Assembly (NCBI GenBank): GCA_026982555.1
Contig: JALSGT010000141.1
Span: 1 to 44,415, forward strand
Direction: 5' to 3'
DNA from: Chromatiales bacterium
GTDB lineage: Bacteria > Pseudomonadota > Gammaproteobacteria > SZUA-152
Length of the DNA: 44,415 bases
The translations under genes and the position numbers were made by a program. The stretch's first letter is position 1. The number at the start of each line of letters is the position of its first letter. Below the pieces are notes generated by a model that ran no database searches, had not been told where the DNA came from, and saw nothing but the letters and a program-made list of their open reading frames with translations. Shown here piece after piece: positions 22,035 through 31,692 of this stretch.

Positions 22035-23393
22035 ATGGGAAAAACCAAAAAACTACGTCCATTACTCGTTATTGAGGATGATCCTGGGTTACAAAATCAG
22101 TTGCGTTGGTGCTTTGAAGGTTTTGATGTCACCGTTGCTGGTGACCGCGAATCTGCTTTGCAGGCTGTTGAAACCCTGACGCCAGCTGTTGTTACATTGG
22201 ACTTGGGTTTACCGCCGGACCCCGCTAATGCATCAGAGGGACTGGCTACGTTGGAAGCTATATTAAACAAGGCTCCACACACCAAAGTCATTGTGGTAAC
22301 AGGCAATGATGACCGGGAGAATGCAGTAAGCTCTATTGGTATGGGTGCCTATGATTTTTATCAAAAACCCATTGAGCCAGAGATTCTTTCACTGATTATT
22401 GAGCGTGCTTATACACTTTATGAGCTGGAAGCCGAGAATCGGCAATTACTTCAGCAGCCATCTTCTCCGTTAGATGGTGTGATTGCATCCAGTCCGCAGA
22501 TGCTTAAGCTGTGCCGTATGATAGAAAAAGTGGCACCCACGAATGCTACGACGCTGTTGCTGGGTGAAAGTGGTACAGGAAAAGAGGTTTTGGCGAAGGC
22601 TTTGCACCAGCTCAGCATTCGCGGCGACAAAAAGTTTGTCGCTATTAATAGTGCCGCAATTCCAGAAACTCTGTTGGAAAGTGAGTTATTTGGCTATGAG
22701 AAAGGCGCCTTTACCGGAGCCAATAAAACCACTCCTGGTAAAATTGAATTGGCTGAAGGAGGCACATTTTTTATTGATGAAGTGGGTGATCTGCCACAGT
22801 CCTTACAGGCTAAAATGCTACGGTTTCTCCAGGAACGAGTGGTGGAGCGCTTAGGGGGCAGAAAAGAAATTCCGGTTGATGTGCGCGTGATTTGTGCGAC
22901 GCACCAGGATCTGCCAACGCTAATTGAAGCGGGAACATTTCGCGAAGACTTGTATTATCGTATTAGTGAAATTACTCTGGATATCCCGCCGTTGCGCGAA
23001 CGTGAAGGAGATGTGTTGTTATTGGCGCGGGTTTTTCTCAACCGTTTTTCCAAAGAAAACAAAAATATTTTCAAAGGATTTTCGGCATCAGCTGTTTCAG
23101 CCATGGAAAAACACCCGTGGTCCGGCAATGTGCGTGAATTGGAAAATAAAATTAAGCGAGCGGTTATTCTGGCCGAAGGTGCCTTTATTGAGCCGGATGA
23201 CCTGGAACTTGTCGGCGATATTGATGATACTGCTGTGCTGTCTGATTTGAGGCAAATCAGGGAACAAGCTGAGCGACAGGCAATGCTACGGGCGTTGGCC
23301 CTGGTCAATGACAATGTGACCCAGGCTGCTGTTATGCTGAACGTCACCCGGCCCACATTTTATGATTTAATGAAAAAATACAAAATCAAATGA
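22035..23393 (+). CDS. prsR: Sigma-54-dependent response regulator, PrsR-like (PEP-CTERM system)
   Basis: Receiver LLVIEDDPGLQNQLRW...VTLDLGLPPDP, AAA+ GESGTGKEVLAKALH, YEKGAFTGANKT, Fis HTH NVTQAAVMLNVTRPTFYDLMKKYKIK. Confidence 0.92.
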   Translation: MGKTKKLRPLLVIEDDPGLQNQLRWCFEGFDVTVAGDRESALQAVETLTPAVVTLDLGLPPDPANASEGLATLEAILNKAPHTKVIVVTGNDDRENAVSSIGMGAYDFYQKPIEPEILSLIIERAYTLYELEAENRQLLQQPSSPLDGVIASSPQMLKLCRMIEKVAPTNATTLLLGESGTGKEVLAKALHQLSIRGDKKFVAINSAAIPETLLESELFGYEKGAFTGANKTTPGKIELAEGGTFFIDEVGDLPQSLQAKMLRFLQERVVERLGGRKEIPVDVRVICATHQDLPTLIEAGTFREDLYYRISEITLDIPPLREREGDVLLLARVFLNRFSKENKNIFKGFSASAVSAMEKHPWSGNVRELENKIKRAVILAEGAFIEPDDLELVGDIDDTAVLSDLRQIREQAERQAMLRALALVNDNVTQAAVMLNVTRPTFYDLMKKYKIK

Positions 23394-23467
23394 ATGGGAC
23401 ATTATTATTCATGAAAATAATGTCGAAATTAAATGTTTTTTATGGCCACCTATAGGCGATCTGCTTT

Positions 23468-26266
23468 ATGAAAATAAAACTTTCTTTTAAGCGTTACGAT
23501 GCAAAGTTGCTGGGCCTGATATCAGTTATGGTGTTGGTGCTTGGTTTTATTAGTGCATGTTCCAAGGTCAGCAGTGACGAGTATTTGCAACGGGCTCAGG
23601 ATAGTCTTGAGAAAAATGAAATTCAGACTGCTGTTATTAATCTCAAAAATGCTCTCCAGCAAGATCCCAAAAATAGCCAGGCACGTTATCTGTTGGGTAA
23701 AACCTATATCAGGCTGGGCAATGGCGCCGGGGCAGAAAAAGAACTCAAGGCGGCTCAAAACCTGGGCGTATCATCAGATCAGCTTGTGGTTCCATTGGGC
23801 AAAGCCTATTTGCTACAGGGAAAGCCTGAGGATTTATTGTCAGAACTGAAGTCTGAGCCGGGTTTTTCAAATTCACTGCGTGCAGAAGTTTTTGTATTAA
23901 AGGCACAAGCCCATGTGGCGCTTGGTGATCTGGATGATGCAACTCGTTTGCTGAATCGTGCGCTTGAAGACGCGCCCAGGTTATTGACAGCGTTGTTGGG
24001 CAAGGCGCGTGTCGCAATTATGCAGGGAGACCTGGTTTTGTCGCAGCAACTCGTTGACCAGGTTCTCACTCAGCAATCCGATAACCTTGAAGCGTGGTTG
24101 ATTGCGGGAGAAATTGCGCGTTTAAAGGATGATTTTATTCTCGCCAGGACGAATTATGACAAGGCGCTGACACTGGATCCGACGAATATAGCGGCTTTGC
24201 TTGGCCAAGCGGGTGTCAGTGTTGCAATGGAGGATTTTCAAGCGGCTCTACAGAGTGCCGAACAGATACAGCAGCGCTCGCCACAGAACCCACTTGCACA
24301 CTATGTGCGGGGGGTGGTTTTGTACCAGCAGGGACAGGCAGAAGCCGCTGAACAGGCTTTGCAGAAGGTGCTGAACGTCGCACCAGGACATTTGCCCAGC
24401 CATCAAATGCTGGGCAGTATTTATTTTACGGATGGGCGATTCGAGCAGGCCAGGGTCTCTCTGGAAAAAGTCCTTAACGTTTTTCCCAATGATATTGCTG
24501 TGCGAAAACTGCTGGCGAGCACCTGGTTGAAGTTGGGACGTCCAGAGTCGGCTATACCGATACTTGAAAAAATACTTCCTGCCAATGAGGGAGACTCTCA
24601 ATTGCTTGCCTTGTTGGGTGGTGCCTATATGCAAAACAAGGATACTGCCAGAGGGACGGAATATCTTGAACGGGCAGTGGCCCAGTCACCCGAAAATGCC
24701 TTGATTCAGACACAATTAGCGTTGGGGCGTTTAGCATCCGGTAAAACGACAGAAGCAGTTGATGCGCTGGAGACTGCGGTGCAGCTTGGGCAGGATGTGT
24801 TTCAGGCAGATGTTTTGCTGATACTCACGCATTTACGCAGCAAGGAATTTAGCAGGGCGCTCGATAAAGCCAAACAGCTAGGGCTGAAACTTCCGGATAG
24901 CGCGGTTCCGGAAAATCTTGCCGGTGCTGCGTACGCAGGGCTGGAGGATTTACCTGCGGCACGGGAGAGTTTTGAGGCAGCACTGAAAATTCAACCTGAT
25001 TTCGTCCCGGCGGTAATGAACCTGGCGAAACTGGATCAGGCAGAAGGAAATTTAAAGAGCGCCAAGTCCAGATTTGAACAGATCGTGAAACAGCATAAAG
25101 GACATGTCAAAGCGATATTCGCGTTGGTGGACATTGCAGAACAGGAAGGAAATCGAACTGAAGCCGATAAATGGTTAAACCAGGTTCGGGAACAAAATGT
25201 GGGTGATTTACGGGTGGGGACACTGCTTGTTCGTTACTGGATGGGGCGCGGTGATTCTACCAAGGCTGTTGATATTGCCCGGGATATGAAGAAGCAACAT
25301 CCTGAAAATTTTGCAGCACTCAGAGCTTATGGTTTGGCGCAATTGGCTGCCGGACAGAAAAACAATGCACTTGAGACCTTTAATAGCCTTATAGAATACT
25401 ACCCCGATGTTGCGGGAGCACACACACTCCTTGGTAAGGCTTACCTTGCCGCTGGCGATTTCACGCTGGCAGGGCGACATCTCAACAAAGCCGCAAGGCT
25501 GGATGACACATTTATTCCTGCGCAGCAGGCATTAGCCCAGTTAGCGGTTCAGAATGGTGATCTGGACAAGGCGATGCGTATTGCCAGAAAACTTCAAAAG
25601 CAACGACCGGCTCTGGCTGTCGGTTATCAGCTGGAAGGCGATCTTCAGATGTATAGCAAGAATTTTCCAGCGGCAGCGAAGATCTATGCCTCAGGGTTCG
25701 CCAAGGCTCCCAGCGGAATGTTGGCTGTAAAACATTTCCAGGCGGAAAAAAAATATCAGGCAGGGAAAGCAGATAAAACCCTGTTGCTGGAGTGGCTGAA
25801 GCAAAGCCCGCGTGATGTTGGAGTGCGCATGGTGTTGGCGCAGGCTTACTCGGAAGCGGCTAAAAAACAGCAAGCGATCTCCCAGTATGAAAAAATATTG
25901 GAATCACACCCGAGGCATGTGGCCACACTGAATAATCTTGCCTGGTTATTTTATGAAGTGGGCAACAAAAATGCAGTGAGCTACGGGCAAAAAGCACAGA
26001 CACTGGCACCAGACAACCCGGCAGTTAACGATACTTATGGTTGGTTGTTGCTCCAGGATGGAAAACCGAAGCAGGGGCTGGCGTATTTACAAAAAGCCTT
26101 TGAGGGAGCCCCGGATGTTGCGGAAATCCAGTTTCATTATGCGGTGGCTTTGGAGCGCAATGGGCAAAAACAAAAGGCGCAAGAGGAACTTGAGAAGTTA
26201 TTGGAGAAACATGGCGACTTTCCGCAGGCGGCAGAAGCCAGGGCGCTGTTATCAAAGGTGCGCTAG
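23468..26266 (+). CDS. prsT: TPR-repeat lipoprotein, PrsT-like (PEP-CTERM system)
   Basis: Lipobox FISACS, about 930 aa of tandem TPR units, located after prsK-prsR. Confidence 0.88.
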   Translation: MKIKLSFKRYDAKLLGLISVMVLVLGFISACSKVSSDEYLQRAQDSLEKNEIQTAVINLKNALQQDPKNSQARYLLGKTYIRLGNGAGAEKELKAAQNLGVSSDQLVVPLGKAYLLQGKPEDLLSELKSEPGFSNSLRAEVFVLKAQAHVALGDLDDATRLLNRALEDAPRLLTALLGKARVAIMQGDLVLSQQLVDQVLTQQSDNLEAWLIAGEIARLKDDFILARTNYDKALTLDPTNIAALLGQAGVSVAMEDFQAALQSAEQIQQRSPQNPLAHYVRGVVLYQQGQAEAAEQALQKVLNVAPGHLPSHQMLGSIYFTDGRFEQARVSLEKVLNVFPNDIAVRKLLASTWLKLGRPESAIPILEKILPANEGDSQLLALLGGAYMQNKDTARGTEYLERAVAQSPENALIQTQLALGRLASGKTTEAVDALETAVQLGQDVFQADVLLILTHLRSKEFSRALDKAKQLGLKLPDSAVPENLAGAAYAGLEDLPAARESFEAALKIQPDFVPAVMNLAKLDQAEGNLKSAKSRFEQIVKQHKGHVKAIFALVDIAEQEGNRTEADKWLNQVREQNVGDLRVGTLLVRYWMGRGDSTKAVDIARDMKKQHPENFAALRAYGLAQLAAGQKNNALETFNSLIEYYPDVAGAHTLLGKAYLAAGDFTLAGRHLNKAARLDDTFIPAQQALAQLAVQNGDLDKAMRIARKLQKQRPALAVGYQLEGDLQMYSKNFPAAAKIYASGFAKAPSGMLAVKHFQAEKKYQAGKADKTLLLEWLKQSPRDVGVRMVLAQAYSEAAKKQQAISQYEKILESHPRHVATLNNLAWLFYEVGNKNAVSYGQKAQTLAPDNPAVNDTYGWLLLQDGKPKQGLAYLQKAFEGAPDVAEIQFHYAVALERNGQKQKAQEELEKLLEKHGDFPQAAEARALLSKVR

Positions 26267-26300
26267 GAGGAGCCTGGTGGACGTAAATAATCGTAGCGAG

Positions 26301-26327
26301 AAAATGGGCCAAAATAGATTTTTCGCA
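26301..26327 (+). repeat. 27-bp motif, copy 1 (AAAATGGGCCAAAATAGATTTTTCGCA)
   Basis: 24/27 identical to the reverse complement of 29961..29987. Confidence 0.6.
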
Positions 26328-26564
26328 ATAGATTCACCCTGGGTCCGACAGGTTTCAGGGCCAGTGCTTCGACTGTGCGGCGGGCAATGTTCACGTAGAT
26401 TCCGGTTCTTTCAAAACAAAAACCTGTTGTTCGCCCTGTCAGTGGTAATTATACCCAGGAAAACCCCGATAGAATGTAGATAACGGGCGGTATCTATTTC
26501 GCAATCTCTATGGGATTTCTAGTAGAATAGCCCGGTGCGCCAGGGTTGAGTCTGCATCGATATA

Positions 26565-26598
26565 GGGGGGCTGTGGACACCTAATACCCCAGCCCCCC
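26565..26598. promoter_or_regulatory. GC-rich hairpin in the wza leader
   Basis: GGGGGGCTG-N16-CAGCCCCCC, 9-bp arms, about 38 bp upstream of the wza start codon. Confidence 0.5.
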
Positions 26599-26636
26599 GG
26601 TGTATTAATGTGCTTCTTATTTTCAGTGAGATATTT

Positions 26637-27263
26637 ATGAAAAAAACGTACGCGAATGGGTTATTCGTATTTTGTTCGGTTATTTTTATCGTTTTGGGTG
26701 CCGGATGTGCTCCGAGCAACCAATTGACGCTTGATTCTGCAACATATGCCGGCGGGGCACCACTGTATATTATTGGCCCGGGCGACAACGTTAATATCTT
26801 TGTATGGGGAAATGCTGAGTTATCTTCCTCCGTGCCAGTACGTCCTGATGGCCGGATTACAACCCCTCTGGTTGAGGATGTTGTTGCCAGTGGCAAAACA
26901 ACGAGTCAATTGGCCCGGGATATGGAAAAAGAGCTTGCACGTTACATAAAAAACCCGGTGGTGACCGTTATCGTAACGGGCTTTACCGGACGCTATAGTG
27001 AGCAAATCAGAGTAATCGGTGAAGCTGCAAAAGCGCAATCGTTGCCTTATAAGGAACATTTGACACTTTTGGATGTGATGATTGCCGTGGGTGGATTAAC
27101 TGAACTTGCCGCTGGTAACAAGGCCAGTATTGTCCGTGTCGTTGATGGAAGGCAGCAGCAATATAATGTGCGGCTGGAAGACTTGATTCAGCATGGTGAC
27201 ATCACTGCTAATGTCGATATGCTTCCTGGAGATGTGTTGATCATTCCTGAGACGTGGTTTTAA
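26637..27263 (+). CDS. Polysaccharide export lipoprotein, Wza-like (PEP-CTERM EPS locus type)
   Basis: Lipobox VLGAGC, YIIGPGDNVNIFVWGNAELSSSVPVRPDGRITTPLVEDVVASGKT, SLBB-like C-terminal part. Confidence 0.92.
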   Translation: MKKTYANGLFVFCSVIFIVLGAGCAPSNQLTLDSATYAGGAPLYIIGPGDNVNIFVWGNAELSSSVPVRPDGRITTPLVEDVVASGKTTSQLARDMEKELARYIKNPVVTVIVTGFTGRYSEQIRVIGEAAKAQSLPYKEHLTLLDVMIAVGGLTELAAGNKASIVRVVDGRQQQYNVRLEDLIQHGDITANVDMLPGDVLIIPETWF

Positions 27264-27379
27264 ATGTTAACGGGTTTAGAATGAGTCTATCATGATGACT
27301 TGTTTTTTTAATGGCAACGGTAAATAGGCTCCGGCTCCAGGTTTGCGGTGTGCAAACGAATTAATCGACAGGGCTATTC

Positions 27380-28954
27380 ATGCAGGAAATTATTCAACTA
27401 ACACTGAACTATCTTCGCGGGATATGGCGTTTCAGATGGTACGCGATGCTGCTGGCATGGGTGATACCCATGATTGGCTGGGTTGTTATATCGAAGATTC
27501 CCGATCAATACGCGGCTAATGCTCGCGTACTTGTGGACACTGATTCCATTTTGCGACCATTGTTGCGCGGGCTTACCGTGGAGACCAATGTTCAACTGCG
27601 ATTGGGGTTGATGACCCGTACGTTATTGAGTCGGCCTAACCTGGAAAAGGTGGCCCGTATGACGGATCTTGATTTGCATGCGAAAACGCCGGATGAGATG
27701 GAGGCATTGTTGGATGATCTATCAAAAAAAATCCGCATTAGCAGTGCCAGAGGGGCTAATCTTTATACGATTTCATACACTCACTCTGATCCGGAAATGG
27801 CGAAAGAAGTTGTTAGGTCGCTGTTAACTATTTTTGTGGAAAATACCCTGGGTGATACCCGGCAGGATTCTGATGCGGCGCAAAAGTTTCTTGGCCAGCA
27901 AATAATGGAATATGAGAAACGGCTTGTCGAAGCAGAGAATCGTATCAAGGAATTCAAGCGGAAGAATGTTGCATTGATGCCGCGGGCTGGTCAGGATTAT
28001 TTTGAATTGCTACAGGAATCCCGTGCGCGCCTGGAACAGGCAAAACTGGAATTGCAGGAAGTGACTAACCGGCGAGATGAACTCAGGCGACAACTTGTCG
28101 GTGAAGAACCGGTCTTTGGATTTGGAAACACCAAAGCCGTCAGCCATCAGCTGGATGGACGTATTTCCAAACTACAAGATCGACTGGATGATTTACTGTT
28201 GCAGTTTACCGAAGAGCATCCTGATGTTATTGCGGTCAGAACGATGTTGGAAAATATGGAAAATCAGCGTGAGCAGGATCAGAAAAACCCTGCGTTGAGT
28301 TTTCAGTCGAATGATCAATCGATGGAGCAAAACCCGGTTTACCAACAAACGAAAATTTCGCTCGGACAAGCTGAGGCGAGTGTCGTTTCTTTGCAGGCGC
28401 GGGTTAAAGAGTATGCCCAGCGGATTGATGAGCTGGCTTCAAAAGTTGACACCATTCCGGAGATCGAAGCACAGCTAAAGAGCTTGAATCGTGACTATGC
28501 GCTGAACAAAAGTAATTATGACATATTGGTTGGGCGTCTCGAATCGGCAAAATTGTCCGAAAAAGCAGAAAGAACGGGAGATGATGTTAAATTCAAAGTT
28601 GTAGATCCACCGCGAGTGCCGTCGCTGCCTTCTGGCCCGAATCGCCTGGCACTTGACACATTGGCGCTGCTTGCGGGTATTGCGGGTGGTATCGGGCTTG
28701 CGTTTCTTTTATCTCAAATCCGTCCGGCATTCTATGATCATCGCACCTTGCAGGAGTTTGCAGGGGTTCCGGTTTTTGGTGTTGTGAGCCGCTTATGGAC
28801 CCCTAAGCTGCTGCGACGCAAGCGCCTGGAATTTGCGGTTTTTGTGGGTGTCGGGATCGTTTTGCTCTTTGTGTATGGTGGTGTGATGTTATTTCAAAGC
28901 ATTGATTTTACTCAGGCTTCATTGCTGGCGGAAACATTGAAGGAAAAGATATGA
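27380..28954 (+). CDS. Polysaccharide chain-length determinant (Wzz-like, PEP-CTERM locus type)
   Basis: Two TMs flanking a coiled-coil, YAANARVLVDTDSILRPLLRGLTVETN, C-terminal PPRVPSLPSGPNR then TM. Confidence 0.9.
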   Translation: MQEIIQLTLNYLRGIWRFRWYAMLLAWVIPMIGWVVISKIPDQYAANARVLVDTDSILRPLLRGLTVETNVQLRLGLMTRTLLSRPNLEKVARMTDLDLHAKTPDEMEALLDDLSKKIRISSARGANLYTISYTHSDPEMAKEVVRSLLTIFVENTLGDTRQDSDAAQKFLGQQIMEYEKRLVEAENRIKEFKRKNVALMPRAGQDYFELLQESRARLEQAKLELQEVTNRRDELRRQLVGEEPVFGFGNTKAVSHQLDGRISKLQDRLDDLLLQFTEEHPDVIAVRTMLENMENQREQDQKNPALSFQSNDQSMEQNPVYQQTKISLGQAEASVVSLQARVKEYAQRIDELASKVDTIPEIEAQLKSLNRDYALNKSNYDILVGRLESAKLSEKAERTGDDVKFKVVDPPRVPSLPSGPNRLALDTLALLAGIAGGIGLAFLLSQIRPAFYDHRTLQEFAGVPVFGVVSRLWTPKLLRRKRLEFAVFVGVGIVLLFVYGGVMLFQSIDFTQASLLAETLKEKI

Positions 28955-29820
28955 GTTCTATCGAACGTATGGTTGAGAAGCTGAAATCATCGTCCTCCAC
29001 TGGAGGAGGGCAGCATAAGATGGTGGAACGAAAACCTGCTGGCAGAACACACCCGGTACCTGGTGATGCAGCAAAGCAACGCACAGCCGGTTTTATCGAT
29101 ATCGATATGAGAAAGCTGGAGAGTGTTGGTTTTATTGCCCCGCCTAAGGATCGTGCAAAACTGGCAGAAGAATATCGTCGAATCAAGAGGCCGTTGCTGA
29201 GCAATGCTTTTGGCAGGAATGCGGATGCTGTTGAGTTGGGAAATGTGATTATGGTTGCCAGTGCTATGTCGGGTGAAGGAAAAACATTCAATACCCTCAA
29301 CCTGGCCTTGAGCATGGCGAACGAAATGGATATTACCGTTCTGGTGGTCGATCTTGATGTTCTTAACCCGGCACTTACACGGTTGCTTGGGCTGGATGAA
29401 AAATCAGGGTTTACAGATGTACTCTCAGATCCTGATGTAACGCTTTCAGATGTCATTCTTTCTACTAATATGCCGAAGTTAAAGATATTGCCCGCCGGAA
29501 GCAGACATGCACAAGCAAACGAATTGTTGGCGAGTGAGCAAATGCAACGAGTGACCCATGAACTGGCAACACGTTATCCTGACAGAATTGTGATCTTTGA
29601 TGCCCCTCCTTTGTTGATGACCAGTGAAGCAAATGTGGTTGCAGGTTTGGTTGGCCAGGTATTGCTTGTTGTTGAGGCGGGTGAAACGCCGCAAAGCGCG
29701 GTTAAGGAAGCGGTGGCGTTGTTGGATGAGCGAAAAGTGATTGGTATTGTGCTGAACAAATACAAAGGCTCCGGCACGGGACAATACGGTGCTTATTATT
29801 GTGCGTACGGAGAGGAGTAA
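28951..29820 (+). CDS. Exopolysaccharide tyrosine autokinase (CpsD/BY-kinase type)
   Basis: ASAMSGEGKTFNTLNLA Walker A, VLVVDLDVLNPAL, VIFDAPPLL, Tyr-rich tail YGAYYCAYGEE; ATGA overlap with the upstream gene. Confidence 0.92.
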   Translation: MSSIERMVEKLKSSSSTGGGQHKMVERKPAGRTHPVPGDAAKQRTAGFIDIDMRKLESVGFIAPPKDRAKLAEEYRRIKRPLLSNAFGRNADAVELGNVIMVASAMSGEGKTFNTLNLALSMANEMDITVLVVDLDVLNPALTRLLGLDEKSGFTDVLSDPDVTLSDVILSTNMPKLKILPAGSRHAQANELLASEQMQRVTHELATRYPDRIVIFDAPPLLMTSEANVVAGLVGQVLLVVEAGETPQSAVKEAVALLDERKVIGIVLNKYKGSGTGQYGAYYCAYGEE

Positions 29821-29960
29821 GGCCAGTGTTTTGTCCATGTGATGATAATGATAATGCTCGCAATTATCACATAGGGCGATTACCGGAGTCTGTCGAATTC
29901 AGGATGAAACTGTTTGGCAGCTACGCCTGTGTTTTTCTGCCCTCTGCTTTTACACAGTCG

Positions 29961-29987
29961 TGCGAATAATCCGTTTTGGCCCATTTT
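29961..29987 (-). repeat. 27-bp motif, copy 2 (inverted relative to copy 1)
   Basis: Reverse complement AAAATGGGCCAAAACGGATTATTCGCA, 3 mismatches to 26301..26327. Confidence 0.6.
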
Positions 29988-30136
29988 TCGATCATTTTCG
30001 TTAAGCATGTGCAATGTTCGCCTCAAGTGATCAAAAAAATGGATTCAAAATGGCTTTTTCCCGCTACAGCCACCTGAGCCTGACAGGCTCCTGGTTCGTT
30101 ATGTTGGTGATTCTATACCGGACAAATAATGGCTAT

Positions 30137-31612
30137 ATGCGGTTATGTGTTCAGGCTTTGGTGATTGTTCCACTGGTTTTGATATCTGCACCTGTACTTG
30201 CAGCACAGTTATCATTTAAGCCTTCTCTGGAGATCAGGGAAACTTACACAGACAATGTGACCTTTAGTGATCCGGGCAAAGCGGATTTTATCACTGAGAT
30301 TAATCCAAGTTTAGCATTACAGGCTGATGGCAACAGATTGAATGCGAGTGTCGGATATACGTTACAAAATATTTTTTATGCGAAAGGGTCGCGTCGAGAT
30401 ACCCGGTTTCATAACCTGGCCGCTGATGCAACGGCAGAATTAATCAATGATTTTGCTTTTCTGAACCTGAAGGCCAGCGATTCGCAGCGAGTGATTTCAC
30501 CCGCCGGAGGGTTGCCGCTGGATAATCTCAACGCGGCTAATCGCACCGATGTTTCTGCCCGGAGTATCAAGCCATACTTTAAAAAGCGTTTCGGCGGAAA
30601 AGCAGAAGGATCGGCCAGTTACTCTTATGAAACGTTGACTTATGGGGGAGGTGCATCGGATGCAGAAATTGAAGCAGTGACTGTTGAGCTTGATAGTGGC
30701 CCTTCTTTTCGGCGTATGTCCTGGTCGCTGAGTTATTCGCAAAATACAACAAAAAGAGAAGAAACAAGTAATTACAGCAGGGAGTCATCTGCACTTCAGG
30801 CGAGTTATCAAATTAATAAAAAACTGGGTGCCTTGTTTCGCGCGGGTAATGAACGCAATGATCTCGCGACTCCTCAAAACCAGGGCTTTCGAAACGGTTC
30901 CTATTATGCCTCTGGTATCAGTATTACACCGCATTCAACGTTTCGGGTTGATTTGTTGTCAGGAAACCGGTTGGATACCGCATCCATTTCCTGGGCTCCC
31001 ACGCGCCGAAGCGCATTGGATATTTCGTGGAGAGACCAAAAAGTAGGGCTGAATCCGGGTAAGGTCTGGCAGGGAGCTTTTCGAGTGATTAATCGACGTG
31101 CGACCTGGCGTGCCAGTTATCTTGAAGATACAACTTCGGTACAGGGTTTGCAGAGTTTGGGTTCAGGCACTCAAGGTGCTCAATCGGCTAATTTATCTTC
31201 CTCAGCACTTCCTTTGTCTGATGAGCTTTTTTTACGCAAACGTGCGCAAATGGACTTTGGGTACAAAACAGCAAAAAGCCTGATTAGCGTCGCCCTGTAT
31301 AATGAGCGCAGGGAGTTACTTGTGAGCAACGACAATCAGCAGCTACGTGGAGGTACCGTTTCCTGGCGCTGGCGCTTTGCTGCCCGCACTACCATGTTGT
31401 TGCGTTTCCGGGGCTTGAAAAGTGAGTACCCTGATGGTGCTGGTGCCCGTGTGGGTGCAAATCTTCGCAGTACAGAGATTAACTTTTCCCGGAAAATGGG
31501 GCGAAGTGCGGAAGGTAGTGTCATGGTGAGAAGCACATCCCAGGATGGTCTGGCTGGTGGGCGAAGTTACGATGAAAAAAGACTCAGTGTTGGTGTGAAG
31601 TGGGGATTTTAA
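30137..31612 (+). CDS. Outer-membrane beta-barrel-like protein of the PEP-CTERM EPS locus (uncharacterised)
   Basis: Signal peptide MRLCVQALVIVPLVLISAPVLAAQ, repeated amphipathic strands, LEIRETYTDNVTF motif; position after the tyrosine kinase. Confidence 0.75.
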   Translation: MRLCVQALVIVPLVLISAPVLAAQLSFKPSLEIRETYTDNVTFSDPGKADFITEINPSLALQADGNRLNASVGYTLQNIFYAKGSRRDTRFHNLAADATAELINDFAFLNLKASDSQRVISPAGGLPLDNLNAANRTDVSARSIKPYFKKRFGGKAEGSASYSYETLTYGGGASDAEIEAVTVELDSGPSFRRMSWSLSYSQNTTKREETSNYSRESSALQASYQINKKLGALFRAGNERNDLATPQNQGFRNGSYYASGISITPHSTFRVDLLSGNRLDTASISWAPTRRSALDISWRDQKVGLNPGKVWQGAFRVINRRATWRASYLEDTTSVQGLQSLGSGTQGAQSANLSSSALPLSDELFLRKRAQMDFGYKTAKSLISVALYNERRELLVSNDNQQLRGGTVSWRWRFAARTTMLLRFRGLKSEYPDGAGARVGANLRSTEINFSRKMGRSAEGSVMVRSTSQDGLAGGRSYDEKRLSVGVKWGF

Positions 31613-31692
31613 CGTTTGCCAATGGTTTGCTTGGCCCTGCTGATCTCTAACGATAATCAGTACAATAAATCTACAAAAAGGAAATCTTTGTC

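Noticed and set aside
29820-30136. Extended N-terminus of the OM protein ORF (from 30014) and a weak TGTGAT..ATCACA-like repeat near 29840
   Set aside because: Signal peptide starts at 30137, so the extension is probably non-coding; the repeat has a bulged, weak pairing
18050-30137. Sigma-54 (-24/-12) promoters expected for PrsR targets
   Set aside because: I read intergenic regions for TGGCAC-N5-TTGC on both strands; TGGCACATTGC near 18400 has wrong spacing and no convincing match was found
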